From: Paraburkholderia aspalathi | GTDB lineage: Bacteria; Pseudomonadota; Gammaproteobacteria; Burkholderiales; Burkholderiaceae | DNA length: 64,000 nt | Direction: 5' to 3' | NCBI RefSeq assembly: GCF_900116445.1 | Contig: NZ_FPBH01000003.1 | Location: 124,001 to 188,000 of the forward strand | Shown here: positions 56,607 through 64,000 of the stretch, piece by piece | Numbering within the stretch: position 1 is the first letter of the stretch | Layout of the letters: each line of letters opens with the position of its first letter | Notes under the pieces: model-generated | Told to the model about the DNA's origin: nothing | Database searches by the model: none | What the model saw: only the letters and a program-made list of their open reading frames with translations | Position numbers and translations under genes: made by a program

Positions 56607-57425
56607 TCATATGGCGGGCGGTTCGCGGAACTGTTGGCGGAACTGCTGGGGCGTGCTGCCGAACGCGCGCCTGAACATCACGGTGAAGGTGCGCACGTCG
56701 GCATAACCCAGGTCTTGCGCAACCTGACTCGCCGCGTGGCCGACCGACAGTTTGGACATCGCCTCAGCAAGGCGCAGCTGTTCGCGCCACTGCCCGAAGC
56801 TCATGCCCGTTTCCTGCCGAAACAGCCGGGCAACCGTGCGCGAACTGGCGCCGACCCGATCAGCCCACAACTCCAGCGTGTCGTTGCTAGCGGGTTGCGC
56901 GATCAGACTTTCGCAGATGTTCCGCAGACGGGCATTGGCAGGCAGCGGCAGGCGCGCGGTGCGCGCGCCGTCTGCGGCGTCTGCCGCGTCGGCGGCATCT
57001 TCCAGAAGACGCAGGATCAACGGCACGATCAGAGCCGTGCGGCTCTCGCCGGCTTCATCGGGACCGGAGTCGAACATGCCGAGAATCGTGGCGCGCAGCA
57101 GATCGCCGACCGGAATCACACGGCACTCCTGTTTTTGCGGCGCGAGCGAGTCCGGCTCGATGTACAGCGTGCGCATGGAGACCTGTCCGACCATATGCAA
57201 TTCATGCTCGATCTGCGATCCGATCAGCAGGGCATTGCCGGCCGTCAGCATCCACAGACCGAGCGGCGTAATCGCACGCACGATGCCGCTGGTTGCGTAG
57301 ACCAGTTGCGCGCGATGATGACAGTGGGCGATTTCATGCGTTCCGTCGACGTAGTCGATCGCTTGCGCGATCACTTTTCGACCGGCAAAACTCTCGCCGA
57401 ACGTTTGCAATTTGGGTCGTGTCAT
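56607..57425 (-). CDS. AraC-family regulator of the siderophore locus
   Basis: 272 residues from ATG 57425 (MTRPKLQTFGESFAGRKV); a GTG at 57440 would add five residues. An N-terminal cupin-like sensor with H-C-H-H-R-A-Q-L-V-Y precedes a C-terminal double HTH (S-S-R-T-V-A-R-L-F-R-Q-E-T-G and A-Q-D-L-G-Y-A-D-V-R-T-F-T-V-M-F-R-R-A-F-G). It is convergent with NRPS 3 (47 bp between stops) and divergent from the TonB receptor, so it probably controls uptake genes, with the ferric siderophore as a plausible effector (inference). A run of D-A-A repeats lies in the interdomain linker (~residues 147-155). Confidence 0.87.
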   Translation of the reverse strand: MTRPKLQTFGESFAGRKVIAQAIDYVDGTHEIAHCHHRAQLVYATSGIVRAITPLGLWMLTAGNALLIGSQIEHELHMVGQVSMRTLYIEPDSLAPQKQECRVIPVGDLLRATILGMFDSGPDEAGESRTALIVPLILRLLEDAADAADAADGARTARLPLPANARLRNICESLIAQPASNDTLELWADRVGASSRTVARLFRQETGMSFGQWREQLRLAEAMSKLSVGHAASQVAQDLGYADVRTFTVMFRRAFGSTPQQFRQQFREPPAI

Positions 57426-57637
57426 GACCCAACTAAACACTTTATTTTCAATTGATACATCGACTCAGCCAATTATGTCCATTTTTATGTCAATGTTGTC
57501 CTGACTGACGACAGGCTATCAGATTATATTGCTATGCGGCCTGCGTAACGGCCCGCACTTCCGTCGTACCCCCACCCGGTTCAAAGATGTATCGATAGCC
57601 ATCAAGAGCTAGCCAAACCAGCAGTTTTATATTTATT

Positions 57638-57652
57638 GCGAATCATTCTCAC
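57638..57652. promoter_or_regulatory. Fur box upstream of the TonB-dependent receptor
   Basis: TGCGAATCATTCTCA is a 7-1-7 palindrome with a single mismatch and shares its core with the Fur box at 19387. It lies 30 bp upstream of the receptor start codon, in the 256-bp AraC/receptor divergent region. The surrounding sequence is AT-rich and probably holds the promoter. Confidence 0.85.
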
Positions 57653-57681
57653 TATCATTAACAGTCAATTGGGGAATTAAC

Positions 57682-59880
57682 ATGAGTACCGGGGTGCGCG
57701 GATCGACCGCGCTGAGCAATGCGTTGCTGTTCTGTCTGCTGAGCGGAACATCGGCGGTGTACGCACAATCGTCAACGGACGACGCGGTGGGCAAAACCGC
57801 CGAAGTGTCCAGCTTGCCGACCGTCAAGGTAACGGGCAATCGGGACAACTCGCTCGTCGGATCGGCTGACGGTTACGTGCCGATCACGGCCGTGACGGCG
57901 ACCAAGACGGACACGCCGCTGATCGAGACGCCCCAATCGGTGTCGGTAGTGACGAGCGACCAGATGACCGCACAAGGTGCGCAGACGGTTGCTGAAGCGT
58001 TGCGCTACACCGCCAGCGTGTTGCCGGAAATCCGCGGCGCTTCGGCGGCCGGCGCGTCTTATCTGTTCAGCCGCGGCTTCTACCTCGAGCAGTATCTGGA
58101 CGGCGCCCGGATGCCGAGCGATGTCAGCTTCGGCTACGCGATCCCGAGTTTCGACCCGTACGGGCTCGAGCGCATCGACATCGTGCACGGTCCGGCATCG
58201 GTCCTGTACGGTCAGGCCGCGCCCGGTGGCGTAGCGAACCTCGTCAGCAAGCAACCTACCGCCACGCCCATTCACGAAGTCTTCGTGACCACCGGCAGCC
58301 ACAATCGCATGCAGGCGGGCGTCGATCTGGGTGGCCCGGTGACCACCGACGGCAAGCTCACGTACCGATTCACCGCCACCGGGCTCGACACGCGCACTCA
58401 GGTGGAAGGCACGCGGCAGAAGCGCATCTACATCGCGCCGGCCGTCACGTGGAAGCCGGATGAAAACACGACGCTGACGGTTCTGGCGAAGTACCAGCGC
58501 GATCCGGACGTCGGCTATTACAACTTCGTGCCCGCGGTTGGCAGCGTGCTGTTCAACCCGGCGGGCCAGATCTCGTCGCACACGAACGTGGGCGATCCTG
58601 ACTTCGATCATCATTCGCGCACGCAGCTTTCGGTGGGCTACGAGTTTGAACATCGGTTCAATCCGACCTGGACGTTCCGCCAGAACACGCACTACACCTA
58701 CGTGAAAGACGATCTCGCGAACGTGTTCCCGTACGGCTACGCCTCCGGTTCGAACACCACGCTGAACCGCTACACGTTCTTCAACAAGGAAAGCGCCAAG
58801 GTCTTCAGCATCGACAACCAGGCACAGGCCAAGCTGAATACCGGCCCGGTCTCGCACACCATGCTGTTCGGTTTCGACTTCCAGCGCGTGCTCTATGGTG
58901 AAGACGTGGGTGCCGCGTTCAACGCATCGTCGCTGAATGTATTCGACCCGGTCTACGGCAACAACACGATGCCGGCCGAGACCTCCTACGATCAGATTCG
59001 CCAGAAACAGTTTGGCGTCTACGCGCAAGACCAGATGGCGTGGGGCAAGTGGCGTTTCCTGATCGGCGCGCGCGAAGACTGGGTTTCAGCCGACGACAAC
59101 AATCCCGTCACCGCCTCTTACGAAGCGCAATCGGCGCGTGCGTTCACGTGGCGCACCGGTCTTGTCTATCTGTTCGACAGCGGGATCGCGCCGTACGCGA
59201 GCTTCTCGAAGTCGTTCGACCCGCAGGTGGGGCAGCTCTACGGCGGCGGCATGGCGAAGCCGACCACCGCGCAGCAGTATGAAGTAGGCGTCAAGTATCA
59301 GCCGCCTGGCTACAACAGCTTTATCACGGCGTCATTGTTCAACCTGACCGAACACAACGTGCTGACCTCCGACCTCGACCACTCGGGCTACTACACGCAA
59401 GCCGGCGAAGTGCGCGCGCGCGGCCTGGAACTGGAAGGTCATGCGAGCCTGACGAACAACCTGGATCTGGTCGCGTCGTACACCTACCTGAACGACGTCA
59501 CCACCGAGTCGAACGACACGACGACGACCATCTCGGGCGATACGACGTCGCTTCAGAACAAGCGCGTGTGGGGCATCCCGCGCAACATCGCGTCCGCATG
59601 GCTCGACTACACCCTGCATGCAGGGCCGATGCGCGGCCTGGGCTTCGGCGGTGGCGTCCGGTATCTCGGCTCCAGCTACGACGCGTCCAATTCGATCAAG
59701 GTGTCGTCGGTGACGCTGTTCGATGCGACTGTCCACTACGACACCGGTCTGCATTGGCTCTTCTCGCTGAACGCGAAGAACCTGTTCAACCGTCAATACG
59801 TCGCGTCCTGCTTCAGCTCGGCGACCTGCACGTACGGCGACGGAGTGGAAGTCCTCGCCACCGCCCGCTACCGCTGGTAA
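57682..59880 (+). CDS. TonB-dependent ferric siderophore receptor
   Basis: 732 residues. A signal peptide (hydrophobic L-L-F-C-L-L-S-G, cleavage near A-V-Y-A-Q) is followed directly by the plug domain (T-P-L-I-E-T-P-Q-S-V-S-V-V-T ... E-R-I-D-I-V-H-G-P-A-S-V-L-Y-G-Q-A-A-P-G-G-V). The beta-barrel ends in the terminal strand A-T-A-R-Y-R-W. There is no N-terminal STN signalling domain, so it is not part of a sigma/anti-sigma surface-signalling system. RBS GGGG(A) 57671-57675. Outer-membrane import of the cognate siderophore, paired with the downstream FhuCDB-type importer. Confidence 0.94.
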   Translation: MSTGVRGSTALSNALLFCLLSGTSAVYAQSSTDDAVGKTAEVSSLPTVKVTGNRDNSLVGSADGYVPITAVTATKTDTPLIETPQSVSVVTSDQMTAQGAQTVAEALRYTASVLPEIRGASAAGASYLFSRGFYLEQYLDGARMPSDVSFGYAIPSFDPYGLERIDIVHGPASVLYGQAAPGGVANLVSKQPTATPIHEVFVTTGSHNRMQAGVDLGGPVTTDGKLTYRFTATGLDTRTQVEGTRQKRIYIAPAVTWKPDENTTLTVLAKYQRDPDVGYYNFVPAVGSVLFNPAGQISSHTNVGDPDFDHHSRTQLSVGYEFEHRFNPTWTFRQNTHYTYVKDDLANVFPYGYASGSNTTLNRYTFFNKESAKVFSIDNQAQAKLNTGPVSHTMLFGFDFQRVLYGEDVGAAFNASSLNVFDPVYGNNTMPAETSYDQIRQKQFGVYAQDQMAWGKWRFLIGAREDWVSADDNNPVTASYEAQSARAFTWRTGLVYLFDSGIAPYASFSKSFDPQVGQLYGGGMAKPTTAQQYEVGVKYQPPGYNSFITASLFNLTEHNVLTSDLDHSGYYTQAGEVRARGLELEGHASLTNNLDLVASYTYLNDVTTESNDTTTTISGDTTSLQNKRVWGIPRNIASAWLDYTLHAGPMRGLGFGGGVRYLGSSYDASNSIKVSSVTLFDATVHYDTGLHWLFSLNAKNLFNRQYVASCFSSATCTYGDGVEVLATARYRW

Positions 59881-59895
59881 GCAAAAAGGAAAAGC

Positions 59896-60750
59896 GTGTT
59901 GAACGACATGACCCAGCAGCAACTCGAACAGCGACCGGCGAGCCTGGCACATCACGACACCGCCGGGCCGGCGCCCCGCGCGTTATACCAGCTTGACGGC
60001 GCGTCGTTCGAAGCCGACGGCCGGGTCCTGTTGCAACCGCTCACCCTCTCGTTGAACGCGGAACGCATGATCGCGCTGATCGGCCACAACGGCTCCGGCA
60101 AGAGCACCTTGCTCAAGCTGCTCGCGCGTCAACAGGCGCCCACGCGCGGCACGGTGCGCCTGAACGGCACCGGCGTCGCCGCGTGGCCCGCCCGCGACTT
60201 CGCGCGGCAGGTGGCCTACCTGCCGCAAAATCCGCCCACCGGCACCGGCATGACCGTGCGTGAGCTGGTCGCGCTGGGCCGCTATCCGTGGCATGGCGCG
60301 CTCGGCCGCTTGCGAGCGGCGGATCACGCAAAAATCGACGAAGCACTGCATCTCACCGACACGGCGCGCTTCGCGTCGCAACTGGCCGATCATCTGTCGG
60401 GTGGTGAACGGCAACGCGTCTGGCTTGCGATGCTGGTCGCGCAAGGCGCTTCGTGCCTGTTGCTCGACGAACCCACATCCGCACTCGACATCGCGCATCA
60501 GATCGACGTGCTGCGGCTTCTGCGCGAACTGACCGACAGCCACGCATTGACGGTGGTCATCGTGTTGCATGACATCAATCTGGCCGCGCGCTTCTGCGAC
60601 GAACTGATCGCATTGCATAGCGGCCGCCTGCTGACAAGCGGCACGCCCGAAGCGCTCATGCGCGCCGACGTGCTCGAATCGATTTACGGCATTCCAATGG
60701 ATATCGTTGTGCATCCGCATAACGGTAGCCGGCTCGGCGTGGCGCGCTGA
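59896..60750 (+). CDS. Ferric siderophore ABC transporter, ATP-binding protein (FhuC/FecE type)
   Basis: 284 residues from GTG 59896, which has AAGGA at a proper distance; ATG 59908 in frame is an alternative. Walker A G-H-N-G-S-G-K-S-T at ~63-71, signature L-S-G-G-E-R-Q-R-V at ~167, Walker B L-L-L-D-E-P-T-S-A-L-D at ~189. It energizes import of the ferric siderophore through the permease downstream. It lies 15 bp after the receptor, and the binding-protein gene starts 1 bp after its stop. Confidence 0.94.
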   Translation: MLNDMTQQQLEQRPASLAHHDTAGPAPRALYQLDGASFEADGRVLLQPLTLSLNAERMIALIGHNGSGKSTLLKLLARQQAPTRGTVRLNGTGVAAWPARDFARQVAYLPQNPPTGTGMTVRELVALGRYPWHGALGRLRAADHAKIDEALHLTDTARFASQLADHLSGGERQRVWLAMLVAQGASCLLLDEPTSALDIAHQIDVLRLLRELTDSHALTVVIVLHDINLAARFCDELIALHSGRLLTSGTPEALMRADVLESIYGIPMDIVVHPHNGSRLGVAR

Positions 60751-60751
60751 T

Positions 60752-61705
60752 ATGCGACGCCGCGATTTTCTCCGTTCCGCCGTGTTGGCGCCCTTGCTCG
60801 GCACGCCGCTAGCCGGCGCGCGCGCGGCCGCGAACCTCATCACGCCAGCGCCCGCGCCGCGCCTCGTCGTGCTGGATTGGGGACTGGTCGAAACGCTGCT
60901 GGCACTCGGCATCACGCCCGTGGGTGTCGCCGAGACCGAGGCCTATAACGACAGCGTGGTCACCCCGCTCGTGCCGGCACACGTGCCCGATGTCGGGCTG
61001 CGTCTCGCGCCGAGCCTCGAACTTTTACAGCAACTCGCGCCCGATCTCATTCTTATCAACTCGAGCCAGGAATCACAGCGCGCGATGCTCGAGCGTATCG
61101 CGCCGGTGCGTGCGTTCGCCGTCTATACCGACACCGGCGCGCCCTATCGCCATTCGCAGGACGTCACGCTGCAACTGGCCGAACTGTGCGGCCGCACCGG
61201 CGCGGGCCACGCGCTGATCGACGCGACTGAGCGCGTGCTTGCCAGAAGCCGCACGCAAATCGCAGCGCGGCGCGCCCGGCTGCAAGGACCCGATCCACAG
61301 CGGCCGCTCTATCTGATCCGTTTTTTCGATGGCCGGCATGTCGGCGTGTACGGCGCGCGCAGTCTGTTCCAGGACGTGATGGATGCGCTCGATGTCGCCA
61401 ATGCCTGGCATGGTCCGACCGATTATTGGGGTATCGGCGTGGCCGGGCTCGAGAAACTCGCCGTATCGCCCACCGCGGACGTGCTCTATTTCGATCCGCT
61501 GCCGAACGGCGTCGCGCGCACATTGAGCTCGAACCGCCTGTGGCACGCGCTGCCCGCGGTTGCCGCGGGACGTGTCGCCATGCTGCCGCCGTTCTGGGGC
61601 TTCGGCATGCTGCCTTCGGCCGCGCGCTTTGCCGTGGCGCTGACCGCTACGCTCACGCGCGCCCCGGCAACCGACGCCGCGGTGGCAACGCAGGCACGCC
61701 TATGA
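60752..61705 (+). CDS. Siderophore-binding protein with Tat-type leader (FhuD type)
   Basis: 317 residues from ATG 60752. The N-terminus M-R-R-R-D-F-L-R-S-A-V-L-A-P-L-L-G carries a twin-arginine motif (R-R-D-F-L-R) and a hydrophobic stretch ending in A-R-A-A-A. The mature part is a class III periplasmic binding fold (L-V-V-L-D-W-G-L-V-E-T-L-L-A-L-G-I-T-P-V-G-V-A). The reading frame is open to 60707, but that overlaps fhuC and would bury the leader. It captures the ferric siderophore in the periplasm. The stop overlaps the permease ATG (ATGA at 61702-61705). Confidence 0.9.
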   Translation: MRRRDFLRSAVLAPLLGTPLAGARAAANLITPAPAPRLVVLDWGLVETLLALGITPVGVAETEAYNDSVVTPLVPAHVPDVGLRLAPSLELLQQLAPDLILINSSQESQRAMLERIAPVRAFAVYTDTGAPYRHSQDVTLQLAELCGRTGAGHALIDATERVLARSRTQIAARRARLQGPDPQRPLYLIRFFDGRHVGVYGARSLFQDVMDALDVANAWHGPTDYWGIGVAGLEKLAVSPTADVLYFDPLPNGVARTLSSNRLWHALPAVAAGRVAMLPPFWGFGMLPSAARFAVALTATLTRAPATDAAVATQARL

Positions 61706-63723
61706 ATATCGCCCGCCCACACGCACCGCATCTCGTGATACGTCCGTGGCTGCCCGCCGCGCTGACTTTGCTCGTGCTCGCCGCAGCCGTTGCGCTAAGC
61801 ATCGACAGTCTCTCGGCGATTCTGCCGCCGTCGCTGTGGTGGCACGCGCTGTGGTCGCCGGATACGCACGACATCCAGCAGATCATCGCCCACGATAGCT
61901 GGCTGCCGCGTCTCGTGGTCAGCTGGTTGTGCGGCGCCATTCTCGGACTCGCCGGCACGGTCTTCCAGCAGGTATTGCGCAATCCGCTCGCCGAGCCGAT
62001 GACGCTCGGCGTCTCGGCCGGCGCGCAACTCGCGTTGACGGTCGCCACGCTATGGGCGCCCGCGCTGCTCGGCGCCGCCGGCCAGTGGGTCGCGCTCGGC
62101 GGCGCGCTGATTACTGCAGCGATCGTGTTCGGCCTGTCCTGGCGCAGCGGGCTCGCGCCGGTCACGGTCGCGGTCGCGGGACTCGTCGTTACGTTGTATT
62201 GCGGATCGATCGGCGTCGCGCTCCAGTTGTTTTACGCACCGTATCTGCAGAGCTTGTTCATCTGGGGCGGCGGCTCGCTCATCCAGCAGGACTGGAGCAA
62301 CGTGACGATGCTCGCATCGCGTCTCGCGATCGGCGGCGGGATCGCGTTCCTGCTGCTACGGCCCATGACGCTCTTCGGTCTCGACGACGCCAATGCCCGC
62401 AGTCTCGGTCTGTCGCTGCGCCGCATGCGGCTCGTCGCGCTGGCGCTCGCGGTGGTGCTGAGCGCGGCCGTAGTCAGTGCGGTCGGGGTCATCGGCTTTG
62501 TCGGCTTGGCCGCGCCCGCGCTCGCACAGATGGCGGGCGCGCGCCGCCTGTCGCAGCGTCTGGTGATCGCGCCGTTGTGCGGTGCGCTGATTCTGTGGCT
62601 CACGGATCAAGCGGTGCAACAGTTGTCCGGCGCGATGGGCGATCTGATTCCGACCGGCGCGGCGACCGCGTTGTTCGGCGCACCGTTGATGCTGATGCTG
62701 CTCGCCCGGATGCATCGGACCACGCGGCTGCCGGCCAGCAGCGAAGACATCGCCCGCAGTCATTCCGTGCCCCCTGCTTCGCTGCGGCGGCGTTTCTTTG
62801 GCATCGCGCTGCTCATGCTCGTCGTCTCCGCGCTCGCGCTGGATTTCGGCCACGGCCCACATGGCTGGCATTTCAGCAGCCTCGACGAGTTCTCGCGCGT
62901 GGCCATCTGGCGCGTCCCGCGCGCAGCCGCCGCGCTTGCCGCCGGCGCCATGCTCGCGGTAGCCGGCACGCTGATGCAAAGGGTGACCGGCAATGCGCTC
63001 GCCAGCCCCGAGGTGCTCGGCGTGAGCGCCGGCGCCGCACTCGGTCTGATCGCGCTGGTGATCGGATGGAATGACGCGGGACACATCGAGCGTATCGCAG
63101 CGAGCACAGCGGGCGCCTTGAGCGCCCTGCTCGCGATCCTCTGGTTCTCGCAGCGCTCGCGCTTCGCACCCGATCGCGTGCTGCTGGCGGGCATTGCCAT
63201 CGGCGCCTTGTTCCAGGCGGTGGTCGCGGTGGCGATTGCGAGTGGCGGCGAGCGAGCGGCGACGCTGCTGCAATGGCTCGCCGGCTCCACCTACACGATC
63301 ACCCCAATCGACGCGGCGCTCGCACTCGTTCTGTGCGTCGTCCTGTGCGCGTTGACGCCGCTGTGTAACCGCTGGCTGCAGATCCTGCCGCTTGGCGAAG
63401 CATCGGCGCGCGCGCTCGGCGTATCGACGCGCGGCGCCCGCTTTACGCTGCTATGTCTGATCGCGCTGCTGACGGCTGCCGCCACGCTGGTCGTCGGTCC
63501 GCTGTCTTTCGTCGGCTTGACCGCGCCGCATTTCGCGCGTCTTCTCGGCGCGCGCCGGCCATTGCAGCAAGTGCTGCTGGCCGCGCCGATCGGCGCGCTG
63601 ACGATCGTCACAGCCGACTGGCTCGGCCGTGCGCTGCTGATGCCACGCGAGCTGCCGGCGGGCCTTGTCGCGACCTTGATCGGCGCACCTTATCTGATGT
63701 GGCTGCTCGGCCGGCGCCGCTAA
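61702..63723 (+). CDS. Ferric siderophore permease, two-half fused (FhuB type)
   Basis: 673 residues from ATG 61702. It has two FecCD-type permease halves in tandem, each with the cytoplasmic-loop motifs (N-P-L-A-E-P-M-T-L-G-V-S-A-G-A in the first half; N-A-L-A-S-P-E-V-L-G-V-S-A-G-A in the second) and the G-P-L/V-x-F-V-G-L-T/A-A-P-H/A pattern. The fused length matches E. coli FhuB (~660). It forms the inner-membrane channel with the upstream ATPase and binding protein. The longer open frame upstream (from 61426) is a shadow of the binding-protein gene. Confidence 0.94.
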   Translation: MNIARPHAPHLVIRPWLPAALTLLVLAAAVALSIDSLSAILPPSLWWHALWSPDTHDIQQIIAHDSWLPRLVVSWLCGAILGLAGTVFQQVLRNPLAEPMTLGVSAGAQLALTVATLWAPALLGAAGQWVALGGALITAAIVFGLSWRSGLAPVTVAVAGLVVTLYCGSIGVALQLFYAPYLQSLFIWGGGSLIQQDWSNVTMLASRLAIGGGIAFLLLRPMTLFGLDDANARSLGLSLRRMRLVALALAVVLSAAVVSAVGVIGFVGLAAPALAQMAGARRLSQRLVIAPLCGALILWLTDQAVQQLSGAMGDLIPTGAATALFGAPLMLMLLARMHRTTRLPASSEDIARSHSVPPASLRRRFFGIALLMLVVSALALDFGHGPHGWHFSSLDEFSRVAIWRVPRAAAALAAGAMLAVAGTLMQRVTGNALASPEVLGVSAGAALGLIALVIGWNDAGHIERIAASTAGALSALLAILWFSQRSRFAPDRVLLAGIAIGALFQAVVAVAIASGGERAATLLQWLAGSTYTITPIDAALALVLCVVLCALTPLCNRWLQILPLGEASARALGVSTRGARFTLLCLIALLTAAATLVVGPLSFVGLTAPHFARLLGARRPLQQVLLAAPIGALTIVTADWLGRALLMPRELPAGLVATLIGAPYLMWLLGRRR

Positions 63724-63790
63724 AGCACGCCTGCACGACCCACCATTCAGTCTTTTTGCACTAGAACTTTAGATATTCCAGGAGAACACG

Positions 63791-64000
63791 ATGCTTGCGG
63801 AACTGCTCAGATTGCTTAAGCGACTCTGGCCGATTACCGTACTCGCCACGACCATGGGCGCCGCGAGCGGCATCGCCACCGCCGCCCTGCTGGCAGTCAC
63901 GAATCGCACGCTGCATGACGGCGCCGCGGCGTTGCCCACCTTGCTGTGGAGCTTCGCCGGACTGTGCGTGCTGGCGCTTGCAGGCGAAGTCATCTCGGAC
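63791..64000 (+). CDS. Cyclic peptide/siderophore export ABC transporter, start only (PvdE/SyrD-like)
   Basis: 70 residues, cut by the window edge, open with no stop. It starts MLAELLRLLKRLWPITVLAT with hydrophobic helices (A-A-S-G-I-A-T-A-A-L-L-A-V-T-N and F-A-G-L-C-V-L-A-L-A-G) resembling the first membrane segments of the fused permease-ATPase exporters of the PvdE/SyrD family. RBS AGGAGA lies 5 bp upstream. Position after the import genes fits periplasmic export of the new lipopeptide. The ATPase part is outside the window, so the call rests on the N-terminus and context. Confidence 0.72.
   Translation, partial: MLAELLRLLKRLWPITVLATTMGAASGIATAALLAVTNRTLHDGAAALPTLLWSFAGLCVLALAGEVISD

Noticed and set aside
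60707..60751. Earlier start for the binding protein overlapping fhuC
   Set aside because: It would put 15 residues ahead of the twin-arginine leader and abolish signal peptide function.

Overview
The window reads as a chromosomal segment of a Burkholderia sensu lato species, most likely Paraburkholderia. It is GC-rich, and its housekeeping genes and their order (alr/lplT/thiD, tsaB-rimI-UDG, rhlE, aceA ... aceB, rraA) are of the kind seen in that group. I made the assignment from gene content only; no database was searched.

Left part (1-18.1 kb) is core genome. It holds a partial alanine racemase, the lysophospholipid transporter LplT, ThiD, an overlapping minus-strand operon (tsaB, rimI, family 4 uracil-DNA glycosylase, a DUF1853 protein), an acyl-CoA-binding protein, an RhlE-type DEAD-box helicase, the glyoxylate-shunt genes aceA and aceB with a LysR regulator and a haloacid dehalogenase between them, a UspA protein, a gamma-glutamylcyclotransferase-like protein, RraA, an AraC regulator and a GNAT acetyltransferase. 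At 18.2-18.7 kb there is a tandem duplication of a tRNA-Glu/tRNA-Asp/terminator unit on the minus strand.

Right part (19.4 kb to the end) is a siderophore locus. A Fur box abuts a good sigma-70 promoter in front of mbtH, a type II thioesterase, a SznF/GrbD-like protein (heme-oxygenase-like plus cupin), and three non-ribosomal peptide synthetases of 5780, 3769 and about 1858 residues. After these come an AraC regulator (divergent), a second Fur box, a TonB-dependent receptor, an FhuC/FhuD/FhuB-type importer with a Tat-type leader on the binding protein, and the start of a PvdE/SyrD-like ABC exporter cut by the window edge.

The GrbD/SznF-like protein, together with a GrbE/DcsA-like (YqcI/YcgG family) domain, points to graminine, the arginine-derived C-diazeniumdiolate amino acid known from gramibactin. 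Here the GrbE-like domain is not a separate gene: it is fused to the N-terminus of the first synthetase, ahead of a fatty acyl-AMP ligase. The assembly line reads: [GrbE-like]-FAAL-ACP-C-A-PCP-E-C-A-PCP-C-A-PCP-C-A-PCP / C-A-PCP-C-A-PCP-E-C-A-PCP / C-A-PCP-E-TE. By hand-read pocket codes I predict fatty acyl - D-X - Gly - Asp - Gly - Thr - Gly-like (E domain present) - X - D-X. X is one unusual code (DVHRTGL[V/I]AK) found three times and is my candidate for graminine. Three graminines alone could fill the iron coordination sphere, whereas gramibactin uses two plus beta-hydroxyaspartate. A 1,656-bp stretch covering one complete A domain is identical at the nucleotide level in the first and second synthetases, a recent A-domain duplication or gene conversion. 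It leaves a Gly-type A domain in front of an epimerization domain.
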